This document shows positions 8,850-18,287 of a stretch of DNA of 64,000 nt, piece by piece. The position numbers and the translations under genes are program-made. A model generated the notes under the pieces. The model was not told the DNA's origin. It searched no databases and saw only the letters and a list, made by a program, of their open reading frames with translations. Each line of letters starts with the position of its first letter. Position 1 is the stretch's first letter. This stretch comes from Carboxylicivirga agarovorans (GTDB taxonomy: Bacteria; Bacteroidota; Bacteroidia; Bacteroidales; Marinilabiliaceae), in contig NZ_JBNGPA010000031.1 in the NCBI RefSeq assembly GCF_050589845.1, forward strand, positions 10,008 to 74,007, in the 5' to 3' direction.

Positions 8850-10007
8850 CTAAAGTATTTCATTAAGCTTATCAGTTAAACGATTGCCAAACAGGTTTTT
8901 ACCAATTATTTCACCCTTTGGGCTAATAATATAGTTAGAAGGTATTTGTTTGATGTTATATAATCTGGCAGGAAATGAGTTGGTGTACTGTAAGTCACTT
9001 ACGTCAATCCATTCATAACCTTCTTTTTTGATAGTACTTTCCCAAAGAACTTTACTCTTATCAAGTGATACAGAATATACTTCAAGATCTTTGTTCTTGT
9101 GCTTATCGTACATTTTTTTCAGGTGGCGGTTAGCGCCAACTGATTTTTCATCCCATGATGCCCAGAAGTTAACGATGATCGTCTTTCCTTCAAGTGATGA
9201 TAATTTAATGGTGTCTCCCTCGATATTTGGCGCTTCAATATCAACATATCCGCTTTCTGCAGCTTTCGATTCAAATAATTCGTTTGTAAATTTCTCACGT
9301 TGTTGTTGAGCTTTTGCTCCAAGAACATAATTGTACAAGTGGCTCGCTCTTTCTGAGTCAGGGAAATACAAATTTAAGCTAGTAGCTAAAGTTGCGAAAT
9401 ACACCTGATCTTTTTTATCAAATACATTAAGCACTGCCGTATTATCGTCTAAATTCTGAAATAAGGCATAGTATCCAGCAAAAGAACGTGGGTTTTCCAT
9501 GATAAATTCACCTACAAAAGCTTTGTGATCCAGTAATTTCTGATCGTATTCTTTCTCAAGCTCTTTCCTGGTTTCCTTATTCTCAGTAGCCTGATATTTG
9601 GCCACAAGTGTGTTAAGTTCCTTATTCAGCTTACGAATACGCTTGTTAAACATCTGAATGTATACAGAACCAATGGAATTACGCAATTGATAGCTTGTTT
9701 CAAGGTTTTTAGCATCGGCATTAATAACAATGGTCTCAGTAGTATCAGCTAATAATGTGATATAGTTATTGGGGCTAAGCTTAAGAACCAGGAATGTAGG
9801 CTCTGATAAACGATCTTGCTTAAATTCGAAGTCCCCATTCTTGATTTTAACCGAGTCAATGGTCACCGTCTGGCTTAAGTCCATTCGCTCCAGGTAAAGC
9901 ATTTTGTCATTAGCGCCTTCAATATGACCACTAACAGTATATTTCTCTTTATTTGTACATGCATTAGCTAATAACAAAATTAGAAGTAAAAACAGTCCCT
10001 GTTTCAT
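8850..10007 (-). CDS. TlpA-like thioredoxin-fold lipoprotein lacking the CxxC
   Basis: A 385-residue periplasmic lipoprotein. The signal peptide ends in a lipobox with C17 (LLANAC). Residues about 22-105 resemble the DUF4369 beta domain (GHIEGANDKMLYLERM...), followed by a helical linker rich in Lys/Glu and a thioredoxin/AhpC-like domain from about 255 to the end (IEGDTIKLSSLEGKTIIVNFWASW). In TlpA/ResA proteins the sequence after FWAxW is CxxC; here it is D286-E-K-S289, so no disulfide chemistry is possible at that site. The cis-Pro loop (KQIPSNYII) is kept. This Bacteroidota family is often abundant; the Cys-less form may bind rather than reduce partners (inference). A paralogue follows upstream at 10197. 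Confidence 0.85.
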   Translation of the reverse strand: MKQGLFLLLILLLANACTNKEKYTVSGHIEGANDKMLYLERMDLSQTVTIDSVKIKNGDFEFKQDRLSEPTFLVLKLSPNNYITLLADTTETIVINADAKNLETSYQLRNSIGSVYIQMFNKRIRKLNKELNTLVAKYQATENKETRKELEKEYDQKLLDHKAFVGEFIMENPRSFAGYYALFQNLDDNTAVLNVFDKKDQVYFATLATSLNLYFPDSERASHLYNYVLGAKAQQQREKFTNELFESKAAESGYVDIEAPNIEGDTIKLSSLEGKTIIVNFWASWDEKSVGANRHLKKMYDKHKNKDLEVYSVSLDKSKVLWESTIKKEGYEWIDVSDLQYTNSFPARLYNIKQIPSNYIISPKGEIIGKNLFGNRLTDKLNEIL

Positions 10008-10196
10008 TTGTTTATTTTTTTCTTTTCAGTTGTCACTACTAACCCCCTCTAAATAGGGATGGAAATAACAGGTAAATTTTAATTATGCATCACAGTGCAA
10101 ATTTTAAAAACTTACTGGTCGTTTCATTGGTAGATTCAATTGGTTGTACTAAAGTTTCTTCCTAAGAATAAGATCGCTCAAATATAGGATTTATTT

Positions 10197-11333
10197 TTAA
10201 TTATTCTGAATGGCTGAACTTAGCTCTTCCAATTCCCTTGCGCGTTTCACAATTATTCTATTCTCATCAAGCAGCAAAAGAGAAGGCAATGAATTGAGCC
10301 CGAATTTTTTCATTATTGGAGAGTCTTTACCCTTGAGGTCTGAAAGGTGCAGAAGAGCTAATCTGTCTTCTCTGATAGCTTTCAGCCAGTTATCTTTATT
10401 GTTGTCTAGAGAAATCATGTAAATCTGAAGACCTTGACGCCGATAGGTTCGACTCCATCTCATCAATTGTTTGCTAACTTTTCTTGATGCCTCTTCGTCC
10501 GATTTCCATAAAACCAATAACGATTGTGTTTTAATCAACGTATCCAGATCAACTGCCTGGTTCCAAGCATCAGGAATCGTTACAGAGGGAAGTGTTCGTC
10601 CTTCCTTTGTTATAGCATTAAAAAGATTAAAGCTCATTATTGAATCAATCCTGTTGGCAAAAAGTCTGACTGGAATATATTCAGGATATAAGCTATTAAG
10701 CTGGTTGCTTGTTTCATACAGGTAATCAGCTTCAGACTCGTGATTGAACATGTAATGATTACCCGCCTTTAACTGCGATGCCACAAGTGGAAGTAAAGTA
10801 TTCCGATGATTCTTTATAATACGTTTAAGCTCCTTGCTGCGTTTGTCAATACTGATGTTAATTCGGTTATAAATGGAGTCCCGGACTCTAAAATAATCAT
10901 CAGCAACCACAGAATCAGGAATGGTTGAGGTGATAGCTGCAATTTCATTTTTTAGCTTAAAGGCACTGCCCTGACATCTCCACAAGGCCTTTGTAGTTTC
11001 ATTTCCTGTTATAGTCAGGTCAGGCGATTCCTGATTGAAATTACCACTTATCGAGGAAGGGAATGTTCCGCCTATTAATAAGGTCGAAATGGTTTCACCA
11101 TCAATGCGCAGCTCGTAAATGGCTTCCGGAACCGAATCTCTTATGAAGACCAGGTTATTTGTCTCCTCATCGATAGATGCTTTATCAAATAATTCAAACT
11201 CTTCATTTAAAATGTATAACTCAGCTTCTCCTGTTATGCGAATGTCAGGCTTAAGAGTTAAGTAAGGCGTTTTTTGTGGCTTTGAACACGCAATAACAGC
11301 CAGAGAAAAAACAAATAAAACAAGGTGCTTCAT
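10197..11333 (-). CDS. Second TlpA-like thioredoxin-fold lipoprotein lacking the CxxC
   Basis: A 378-residue lipoprotein (lipobox AVIAC, C16) with the same layout as its neighbour: an N-terminal beta domain, a basic helical middle and a C-terminal thioredoxin-like domain from about 245. The position of the redox motif reads LLVLWKSDEEAS (W276 followed by KSDE), again without either cysteine, and the cis-Pro region is LNSLPSLLLLD. It lies 189 bp upstream of the first paralogue on the same strand; the pair probably arose by an old duplication, as identity looks low. Substrate and partner are unknown. Confidence 0.8.
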   Translation of the reverse strand: MKHLVLFVFSLAVIACSKPQKTPYLTLKPDIRITGEAELYILNEEFELFDKASIDEETNNLVFIRDSVPEAIYELRIDGETISTLLIGGTFPSSISGNFNQESPDLTITGNETTKALWRCQGSAFKLKNEIAAITSTIPDSVVADDYFRVRDSIYNRINISIDKRSKELKRIIKNHRNTLLPLVASQLKAGNHYMFNHESEADYLYETSNQLNSLYPEYIPVRLFANRIDSIMSFNLFNAITKEGRTLPSVTIPDAWNQAVDLDTLIKTQSLLVLWKSDEEASRKVSKQLMRWSRTYRRQGLQIYMISLDNNKDNWLKAIREDRLALLHLSDLKGKDSPIMKKFGLNSLPSLLLLDENRIIVKRARELEELSSAIQNN

Positions 11334-11550
11334 GCTAAGGAAGTTTACACAAAAATATAAAAAAGAAGCCAGATAGAAACTGGTGGTTCAAACTATATGC
11401 AAGCTTGTATGGTATGAATATTTCGATTGCTATCAGGGTAATGCTTCTAAATTGTGGCATGGCTATTGTTTAAAGAAATTGATTTGTGAATATATTAGGC
11501 TGATATTGTAGTGTTTAAACTTGTTATTTAGGTAGTATTAGAATTTTGAA

Positions 11551-11558
11551 TAAATTTG
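11551..11558 (+). promoter_or_regulatory. Predicted -7 promoter element for the acyl-CoA ligase gene
   Basis: TAAATTTG matches TAnnTTTG, leaving a leader of roughly 75 nt. The rest of the 305-bp divergent gap (11334-11638) is AT-rich with no other clear signal. Confidence 0.35.
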
Positions 11559-11638
11559 GTCGGATATTAAACAGTTCAAATTTCACCTTTTACAAGTTAT
11601 TGGGTTGATAAGCGACTGTAACGAATAAAACAACCAAT

Positions 11639-13291
11639 ATGGAAAATAACGGATACTTGAGCTTTGTGGAACAAGCTCTGTCCAGTAATGGAACATTAAA
11701 TGCCTTTAGTGATTTTAAAGGAGAAACAATTACTTATAATCAGGTGGGAGAGCGAATAGTTGCTTTACACCAACTATATAATGAACTTGGTATTAAAAAA
11801 GGGGATAAGGTAGCCTTAATAGGTCGCAACATGACCAGCTGGGCGGTCGTCTATTTGGGTACCATAACCTATGGCGCTGTCATTGTTCCTATATTACCGG
11901 ACTTTAACTCAGGAGATATACACCACATTGTCAATCATTCAGAATCAAAACTTTTATTCACAACCGATTTGTTGTTTGATAAACTGGATGAAACGAAGAT
12001 GAAAGGATTGATGGGTATAATATCTATCAACCAATGTATTTCGCTGGTTGATAATGTGAAAGGTGGGCTGGGAGAGTGTGTGGAAAAGCTTCAGGCTTTT
12101 TTTAAAGGTGATGGAAGTAGCTTTAATCCCGAACAACTAAATTTTCCTGAAATCGAATCAGAAGAGGTGATGGTGTTATCATATACCTCTGGTACATCAG
12201 GCTTTTCAAAGGGTGTTTTGTTGCCGCATCGTAGTATATGGTCAAATATTAAATATGCACAGGAGCATTTGATTTTAAAGCCACAGGAGCGTGTGGTGTC
12301 GTTTTTACCTTTGGCACATGCTTACGGTTGTTTATTTGAATTTTTATGGCCTTTTACAATGGGGTGCCACATAACTTTTTTAACACGAACACCATCGCCT
12401 CAAATTATAACTGAAGCCTTCCGTAAAGTGAAGCCGCATATCATTTTATCTGTTCCGCTTATTCTTGAAAAGATTTTTAAGAAACGTGTACAGCCCCAGT
12501 TGGAAGAACCAAAGGTTAAGGCCTTGCTTAAGATTCCGGGGTTAAATAAAGTTGTTTACAATAAGGTTAAAAAGAAATTGTTTGAAGTTTTTGGCGGAGA
12601 GTTTCGTGAAATCATTATCGGAGGAGCAGCCCTTAATAAAGATGTGGAGCTATTTCTTCGAAAAATTGGCTTTCCATTTACAATTGGTTACGGGATGACC
12701 GAATGTGGTCCGCTGATCAGTTATGCCCCATGGACCGAATCACGTCGTTTCTCGGCAGGTGAACTGGTAGACAGAATGGAGGTGAAGATCGATTCTAAAG
12801 ATCCATATAATGAGGTTGGCGAGATTTTAGTGAGAGGAGATAATACCCTTTTAGGCTATTATAAGAACCAGGATGCAACTGATGAGATATTTGGAGATGA
12901 CGGTTGGTTGCACACAGGCGATTTGGGAGTTATTGATGAGCAAAACTTTATCTACATAAAAGGGCGAAGCAAAAACCTTCTATTGGGAGCTTCAGGTCAA
13001 AATATTTATCCTGAAGAAATTGAAGCAACTATCAATTCGATGGAGTATGTGCAGGAGTGTTTGGTTCGTGATAATGATGGAAAGTTGGAAGCACTTATTT
13101 ATCCTGATTATGAAGCAACAGATGCAGAAAGACTCAATAAGGCACAAATAGAGCAGAAGCTGCAGGAAATCAAAGCAGCCACCAATAAGACCTTACCGGC
13201 ATACATGAATATACAACAGGTTACATTATTTCCTGAAGAGTTTGAGAAAACACCTAAAAAGAGTATTAAAAGGTATAAGTATACCAAGTAG
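11639..13291 (+). CDS. AMP-binding long-chain fatty acid-CoA ligase-like protein
   Basis: A 550-residue adenylate-forming enzyme. The P-loop-like A3 motif is YTSGTSGFSKG (182-192), the adenine-binding motif is YGMTECGP (351-358), and the HTGDLG and KGRSKNLLLGASGQNI motifs follow, with the catalytic-lysine region at the C-terminus (EKTPKKSIKRYKY). FadD-type enzymes activate fatty acids to acyl-AMP and then acyl-CoA; the 'GQNIYPEEIE' form is common in Bacteroidota long-chain synthetases. It stands alone between two divergent/independent units and has its own terminator 175 bp downstream. The acyl chain preference cannot be read from the sequence. Confidence 0.9.
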   Translation: MENNGYLSFVEQALSSNGTLNAFSDFKGETITYNQVGERIVALHQLYNELGIKKGDKVALIGRNMTSWAVVYLGTITYGAVIVPILPDFNSGDIHHIVNHSESKLLFTTDLLFDKLDETKMKGLMGIISINQCISLVDNVKGGLGECVEKLQAFFKGDGSSFNPEQLNFPEIESEEVMVLSYTSGTSGFSKGVLLPHRSIWSNIKYAQEHLILKPQERVVSFLPLAHAYGCLFEFLWPFTMGCHITFLTRTPSPQIITEAFRKVKPHIILSVPLILEKIFKKRVQPQLEEPKVKALLKIPGLNKVVYNKVKKKLFEVFGGEFREIIIGGAALNKDVELFLRKIGFPFTIGYGMTECGPLISYAPWTESRRFSAGELVDRMEVKIDSKDPYNEVGEILVRGDNTLLGYYKNQDATDEIFGDDGWLHTGDLGVIDEQNFIYIKGRSKNLLLGASGQNIYPEEIEATINSMEYVQECLVRDNDGKLEALIYPDYEATDAERLNKAQIEQKLQEIKAATNKTLPAYMNIQQVTLFPEEFEKTPKKSIKRYKYTK

Positions 13292-13465
13292 CAGATTCTA
13301 AAGGGTGATGTAAGTTTAAGCCTCTGAAATATCCTTTTGTTTTAAGCTATGAGTTACTGGCTGAAATAGGCAAAATTATTGTCATTACTGCCCTCTGTTT
13401 AATATGTGGATTATACAGTTTGCCATGTCTTAGACATGATTGAATCAATTAATAAAAGTAATAGG

Positions 13466-13494
13466 AAGCCACCTTTTTAAGGGGGCTTTTTTTA
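13466..13494 (+). terminator. Intrinsic terminator after the acyl-CoA ligase gene
   Basis: AAGCCACCTT pairs with AAGGGGGCTT around a short T-rich loop and is followed by T7. It separates the ligase from the carotenoid operon. The 175 bp before it hold no gene; only a short palindrome ATGTC-TTA-GACAT near 13429. Confidence 0.75.
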
Positions 13495-13597
13495 TGGGCT
13501 ATTGACAATAAGAGATAAAAACATCTTATTTATATGAACATTTATTAGTATCCTATGTTTAAAGATTACTAAAAATTAATAAACAAAAATTACACCA

Positions 13598-15070
13598 TTG
13601 AAGCAGAAAAAGAAGATAATCATTCTGGGCGCAGGTTTTTCCTCACTGTCTGCGAGCTGTTACCTGGCAAAAGCAGGATACGATGTAACCGTGCTTGAAA
13701 AGAACGACGCTGTTGGAGGAAGGGCCAGACAACTTAAAAGGGATGGCTTTATTTTTGACATGGGACCCACCTTTTATTGGATGCCCGATGTTTTCGAACG
13801 CTTTTTCCTTGATTTTAACCAACAGGTGTCTGATTATTACGAGTTGCTGCGTTTGGATCCGTCCTATTCAGTTTGTTTTGGACAAGAAGATTTTGTCACG
13901 CTAAGTGCTGATATAGGTGAGATTAAAGCCACCTTTGAAAAGAACGAAAGTGGAAGTGGAAAACGTTTGACAGATTTTCTAAGTAAGGCTGAATCCAATT
14001 ATGATATAGCTGTTAAAGACCTGGTGTATAAACCTGGTGAACATTTGTTTGAGATCGTGAATTCAAAAACAATAGGCCGCCTTGGAGCATTTACGAAGTC
14101 TATTAGTAAAGATGTAGCCGCTTACGTAAGTAATCCTAAATTAAGGAAAATACTGGAGTTTCCGGTTTTATTTCTGGGTGCTAAACCATCAACTACACCA
14201 TCGTTTTACAATTTTATGAACTACGCCGACTTTATGCTGGGTACATGGCATCCTAAGGGGGGGATGTTTGAAGTGGCTGATGGTATACGACGCTTAGCAG
14301 AACAGCTGGGGGTTAAAATAATGGTCAATGCACCGGTTGATGATGTTTTAATTGAACAGTCGCAAATTAAAAAGGTGTATTCCGGTGGTCAGGAATTTAT
14401 GTGTGACATCGTTTTAAGTGGTGCCGACTATCATCATACTGAGCAGTTGTTACCAAAGTCGTATCGGCAATATTCAGAAAAGTATTGGGATAAAAAGACT
14501 TTCGCGCCATCGGCTTTACTCTTTTATGTCGGTTTTGATAAAAAGCTTGATCATTTAGCACATCACAGTTTGTTTTTTGATGTTGACTTTGATCAACATG
14601 CATCCGCTATTTATGATAAACCCCAGTATCCTGATGATCCGTTGTTTTATGCCAGTTTTCCATCTGTTTCTGATGAAACAGTTGCTCCTGAGGGTAAAGA
14701 GGCAGGTATTTTTTTAATTCCTTTAGCCCCGGGTTTAGAAGATAATGAAGCAATCAGGCAACGTTATTTTGATATAATTATCAGTCGTTTAGAGTCTACG
14801 ACCAAACAAAATATCCGTTCTCATGTTTTATTTTCAGAATCGTTTAGTGTAAATGATTTTGTATCGACCTATAATTCGTACAAAGGAAATGCCTACGGAT
14901 TAGCGAATACTTTACTGCAGACGCATGTATTGAGACCCAAGTTGAGAAGCAGGAAGGTGAAAAATTTATTTTTTACCGGACAGCTGACTGTGCCAGGGCC
15001 CGGAGTACCACCATCATTGATTTCGGGCAAGATTGTGAGTGATTTAATCATAAAATACTATGCCCAATGA
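13598..15070 (+). CDS. crtI: Phytoene desaturase family protein (CrtI-like), TTG start
   Basis: A 490-residue FAD-dependent carotenoid desaturase that introduces double bonds into phytoene to give coloured lycopene-type products at the membrane. An N-terminal dinucleotide fold (IIILGAGFSSLSAS, 8-20) is followed by VLEKNDAVGGRARQL, and the C-terminal signature FFTGQLTVPGPGVPPSLISG is the CrtI FAD motif. Between the in-frame stop at 13580 and the fold motif there is no ATG or GTG, so TTG at 13598 is the only usual start codon. It overlaps crtB by 4 bp (ATGA), showing translational coupling in a crtI-crtB-small protein-crtZ operon. Confidence 0.93.
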   Translation: MKQKKKIIILGAGFSSLSASCYLAKAGYDVTVLEKNDAVGGRARQLKRDGFIFDMGPTFYWMPDVFERFFLDFNQQVSDYYELLRLDPSYSVCFGQEDFVTLSADIGEIKATFEKNESGSGKRLTDFLSKAESNYDIAVKDLVYKPGEHLFEIVNSKTIGRLGAFTKSISKDVAAYVSNPKLRKILEFPVLFLGAKPSTTPSFYNFMNYADFMLGTWHPKGGMFEVADGIRRLAEQLGVKIMVNAPVDDVLIEQSQIKKVYSGGQEFMCDIVLSGADYHHTEQLLPKSYRQYSEKYWDKKTFAPSALLFYVGFDKKLDHLAHHSLFFDVDFDQHASAIYDKPQYPDDPLFYASFPSVSDETVAPEGKEAGIFLIPLAPGLEDNEAIRQRYFDIIISRLESTTKQNIRSHVLFSESFSVNDFVSTYNSYKGNAYGLANTLLQTHVLRPKLRSRKVKNLFFTGQLTVPGPGVPPSLISGKIVSDLIIKYYAQ

Positions 15071-15903
15071 AGCAATTATTCGATACATCAAGTTACAACT
15101 GTAGCCGCTTGGTAACGCGTGCATACAGTACATCCTTTTCAAAAGCTATTACATTACTGGCACCATCTGTCCGGCCTGCTATTTATGCTATATATGGTTT
15201 TGTCCGTTATGCCGATGAGATAGTGGACACCTTTGATGGCTACAACCAGGAAGAACTGTTACTGGAGTTTGAAGAAAACTATGAAAAAGCTTTAAAGAGG
15301 CGAATAAGCATGAATCCTATTTTAAATGCCTTTCAGGAAGTTGTGCATCAGTACCGCTTATATGATTTGGTGCACTCCTTTATGGATAGTATGAAAATGG
15401 ATTTGCAAAAGACTGAATACAATACAACGAAAGAATATGCAGATTATATTTACGGTTCGGCCGATGTGGTTGGTCTGATGTGTTTAAAGGTATTTGTCAA
15501 AGGTGATGAAAAAAGGTATGAAGAGCTTAAGCCTTCGGCCATGCGTCTTGGATCAGCTTTTCAGAAAGTAAATTTCCTTCGCGATTATAAAGACGATATG
15601 GAAGGATTGGGACGTTCTTATTTTCCTAACTTAAAAAACTCTTACCTTGACAATACCACCAAGCAGGAAATCATTCGTGATATCGAAGATGATTTTAATG
15701 AAGCTTACAAAGGTGTGGTGCGATTGCCTTTAGAGGGACGCCTGGGAGTTTACCTGGCTTATCGCTATTACAGGCGTTTACTGCAGGAACTTAAATCTGC
15801 TGATAGTAAGCGAATCAGAAACGAGCGTATACGTATAAACAACTTTCTTAAATTAGAGATTCTGGTAGAATCATACTTGCGATTTAAGTTAAATGCCATC
15901 TGA
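15067..15903 (+). CDS. crtB: Phytoene synthase (CrtB-like)
   Basis: A 278-residue all-alpha prenyl synthase that condenses two geranylgeranyl diphosphates to phytoene. Both Asp-rich Mg-binding motifs are present: DEIVD at 50-54 (within YGFVRYADEIVD) and D173 with D176-D177 in NFLRDYKDDMEGLGRSYFP. The length is that of the Bacteroidota CrtB. It starts inside the end of crtI and its TGA stop shares a base with the ATG of the next gene. Confidence 0.94.
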   Translation: MKQLFDTSSYNCSRLVTRAYSTSFSKAITLLAPSVRPAIYAIYGFVRYADEIVDTFDGYNQEELLLEFEENYEKALKRRISMNPILNAFQEVVHQYRLYDLVHSFMDSMKMDLQKTEYNTTKEYADYIYGSADVVGLMCLKVFVKGDEKRYEELKPSAMRLGSAFQKVNFLRDYKDDMEGLGRSYFPNLKNSYLDNTTKQEIIRDIEDDFNEAYKGVVRLPLEGRLGVYLAYRYYRRLLQELKSADSKRIRNERIRINNFLKLEILVESYLRFKLNAI

Positions 15904-16370
15904 TGCGATGGATAATTGCCATAGGATTTTATGTGTCATCTGTTGCCTTGTTAGCACAGCAGATAGCAGAAGTGCGTGAGCAGTTTCATACCATTAACAA
16001 TGAGGAGCGATTAATGGCCTTTATTAAGTTGACCACAGAAGTTAATGACTCTAAAGCAACTCCTTATATAGAGGCAGCCAATATGCAAATGGCCAGGTAT
16101 ACAGCCAATCCTATTAAAAAACTGAAATATTTTAATGAGGGAAAAAAACAACTGGAATTATACATTGATAAAAACCCGTTTGATATTGAAGCGCGATATG
16201 TCAGGGCGCTTGTGCAAAGTGAGGTTCCTGATTTTTTGAATTATAATGAGCAATTTGATTCAGATATCTCGTATATATTGGACAATATTGATTCCAGTTT
16301 ACTTCCACCTGAATACAAGAACACAATTAAGGAAACAATAAATCAACTTGTTAAAAAACAACAGTTATGA
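15903..16370 (+). CDS. Small exported protein of unknown function inside the carotenoid operon
   Basis: A 155-residue protein with a signal peptide (MRWIIAIGFYVSSVALLAQQ) and a mature part predicted to be mainly helical, with a TPR-like repeat flavour (QLELYIDKNPFDIEARYVRALVQSEVPDFL). No enzyme motif is visible. It is coupled on both sides: one-base overlap with crtB, four-base overlap with crtZ. Proteins of this size at this place occur in carotenoid operons of related bacteria as far as I recall, which suggests a job in pigment export, membrane assembly or regulation, but nothing in the sequence proves this. Confidence 0.8.
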   Translation: MRWIIAIGFYVSSVALLAQQIAEVREQFHTINNEERLMAFIKLTTEVNDSKATPYIEAANMQMARYTANPIKKLKYFNEGKKQLELYIDKNPFDIEARYVRALVQSEVPDFLNYNEQFDSDISYILDNIDSSLLPPEYKNTIKETINQLVKKQQL

Positions 16371-16825
16371 TTGCCCTTTACATACTTATCACACTTGTAA
16401 CCTTCGCACTGATGGAAGGTGTTACCTGGTTTACGCATAAGTACATTATGCACGGCTTCTTATGGGTGCTTCATGAAGATCATCACCACCCGGCTAAAGG
16501 TCAGGTATTTCAAAAGAATGACAGTTTCTTCTTTATTTTTGCAACACCCAGTATTCTGCTTTTTTTCTTTGGTGTTAATCCTTCGCTTAACATCTTGTTC
16601 TTTGTTGGTTTAGGGATTTTGTTTTATGGTATTGCCTACTTTTTAGTTCACGACGTGTTTATTCATCAACGTTTCACATGGCTTTCAAATGTTCAACACC
16701 CATATTTTAAGGGATTAAGGCGTGCGCATGGGAGCCATCACACAGGTGGTGAATGTTACGGTATGTTGTTAGTCCCTCGTAAATTCATTAAAGAGGCAAA
16801 AGAAAATTCGCTGCTGGTCGAATAA
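16367..16825 (+). CDS. crtZ: Beta-carotene hydroxylase (CrtZ-like, fatty acid hydroxylase superfamily)
   Basis: A 152-residue membrane di-iron hydroxylase with the complete histidine set of CrtZ: HKYIMH (24-29), HEDHHH (36-41), HDVFIH (95-100) and HGSHH (121-125). Four hydrophobic segments surround them. It adds 3-hydroxyl groups to beta-ionone rings, turning beta-carotene into zeaxanthin. It is the last gene of the coupled crt operon. Length is that of bacterial CrtZ. Confidence 0.95.
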   Translation: MIALYILITLVTFALMEGVTWFTHKYIMHGFLWVLHEDHHHPAKGQVFQKNDSFFFIFATPSILLFFFGVNPSLNILFFVGLGILFYGIAYFLVHDVFIHQRFTWLSNVQHPYFKGLRRAHGSHHTGGECYGMLLVPRKFIKEAKENSLLVE

Positions 16826-17133
16826 GATATGTAATTGAAATGCATAGGTTGAGGCTATACTGCACCAAATTTTAACGGTTTTTGGCATAGGTCAATACAC
16901 TATGTATTTGATGTTGCTGTTTTATGTAGCAACAGTTATCAGTCGCTTAGCTTCCCGGGATTTATATGTTAATGTGCAATGATCAGAATTGTTGAAATTG
17001 ATTAGATGTAAGATCAGGACACAAGGAAGTTGATGTTTGCTTGTAACTTTAATAAAAAGAATCAAATTAAAATAGGAATGTTACAGATCTCAGTGCTTGA
17101 TAAAAATGTTCATTTATAATAATACCATAATCT
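16826..17133. other. Gene-free gap between crtZ and the lycopene cyclase gene
   Basis: This 308-bp AT-rich stretch holds no gene. A 6-bp hairpin (GTTGCT/AGCAAC, 16913-16933) without a T-tract is the only structure I saw; it may mark the end of the crtZ transcript. Confidence 0.5.
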
Positions 17134-17844
17134 ATGGGGACTGAAATATATACTTATCTATTAATTAATGTGGCATGTATAATTGTTCCGTTTGTAGCAA
17201 GCTTTTATCCTAAACATGCATTTTATAAGGAGTGGCTTTTCTTTATTCCTGCTAACTTGACAGTTGCTTTCCTTTTTCTTGTATGGGATTATTACTTTAC
17301 ACATATGGGTATCTGGGGGTTTAATCCAAGGTATCTGACAAAAATATACCTTCTTAACCTGCCTTTGGAAGAAATACTCTTCTTTATCGCTATACCATAT
17401 GCCTGTGTATTTACCTATTTTTCAATGAAATATTTGATCAGGATGAATCCTTTTACTCGTTTTCAGGGGTCGGTAACAATTGGCTTGGCACTACTCTTTT
17501 TAATAGTTGGAGTTGGCTTTTGGGGTAAGTGGTACACCAGTACAACAGCTTTGATAACAGGTTTATATTTGTTGGTAAGCTTTTATCTGAAACGTGACTT
17601 GTCATATGTCTATCTGTCCTATATTATTATAATGCCTTTCTTTTTTATAAGTAATGGAATACTGACCGGGACATCGCTTGAGGAACCAATCGTCTGGTAT
17701 AATAATGCCGAAAACCTGGGCATTCGTATGGGGACTATACCAATTGAAGATAGTGTATATGGTTTTTTACTTATTTTGATGAATATTGACCTGTATGAAT
17801 GGTTGAAAATGAAGACGCTTCGAATTCCGGCTAAAGCACTTTAA
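17134..17844 (+). CDS. Lycopene cyclase domain protein (CrtYcd type)
   Basis: A 236-residue integral membrane protein with about seven hydrophobic helices, made of two copies of the lycopene cyclase domain (CrtYc and CrtYd fused). The first repeat has WGFNPRY (61-67) and PLEE (77-80); the second has PIED (203-206) before VYGFLLILMNI. These acidic Pro-Leu-Glu-Glu/Pro-Ile-Glu-Asp motifs are the family signature. It closes the ends of lycopene into beta rings, completing lycopene to beta-carotene to zeaxanthin with the genes upstream. It is detached from the operon by 308 bp and faces the stem-loop array on its right. Confidence 0.92.
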   Translation: MGTEIYTYLLINVACIIVPFVASFYPKHAFYKEWLFFIPANLTVAFLFLVWDYYFTHMGIWGFNPRYLTKIYLLNLPLEEILFFIAIPYACVFTYFSMKYLIRMNPFTRFQGSVTIGLALLFLIVGVGFWGKWYTSTTALITGLYLLVSFYLKRDLSYVYLSYIIIMPFFFISNGILTGTSLEEPIVWYNNAENLGIRMGTIPIEDSVYGFLLILMNIDLYEWLKMKTLRIPAKAL

Positions 17845-18004
17845 AGGATTAAGATGACAATAAGTGTGTCTTATGAAATGTTTTTACGGAAACTATTCCA
17901 CATGTATCAATGTTCATATAGTTTCATTGAACCCTGCTATACTTAGATTATTGATTTGAAAAGAATGGAGTTCATCTTTTTCATGCATTATATATGCTGA
18001 AAAT

Positions 18005-18074
18005 TACGCAAAATGCGTAGATAAAAAGTAGTTGTATTCCCACCATAATATTCATTTTTATTTCTCACCTTTGC
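18005..18074 (+). promoter_or_regulatory. 70-bp promoter-like element, copy P1
   Basis: Starts with the perfect palindrome TACGCAAAATGCGTA (18005-18019), then the shared words AAAGTAGT and TTCCCACCATAA, a T-rich run and CACCTTTG ending at 18073 (one mismatch from TAnnTTTG). The palindrome-to-TTTG distance of 65 bp is identical in copy P2. It looks like a regulated promoter, with the palindrome as the activator or repressor site. What follows (18075-18180) has two small hairpins (CCAG/CTGG; AACACC/GGTGTT) but no open reading frame I trust. Confidence 0.5.
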
Positions 18075-18287
18075 AGCCTCAAAAAAATGGCATATTCCAG
18101 GTCGGGTCTGGAGTCCTAAAAGGCATTTTTACAACACCTACTCCTGGTGTTAAGCTACAGAATATTAGTGAATTGTGTGGTTTTTAATTTTCCTGTTTCA
18201 TATTTGTATTTCTAATATTTCTGGGCTGTTTTGGCATTAAAAAATAATCTCGTGGTTCAATTCTGATGAGTTATGTTTAATAAAAAA

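Noticed and set aside
16913..16933. Terminator after crtZ
   Set aside because: The hairpin is short and lacks a T-tract, so it is noted only as a possible structure.
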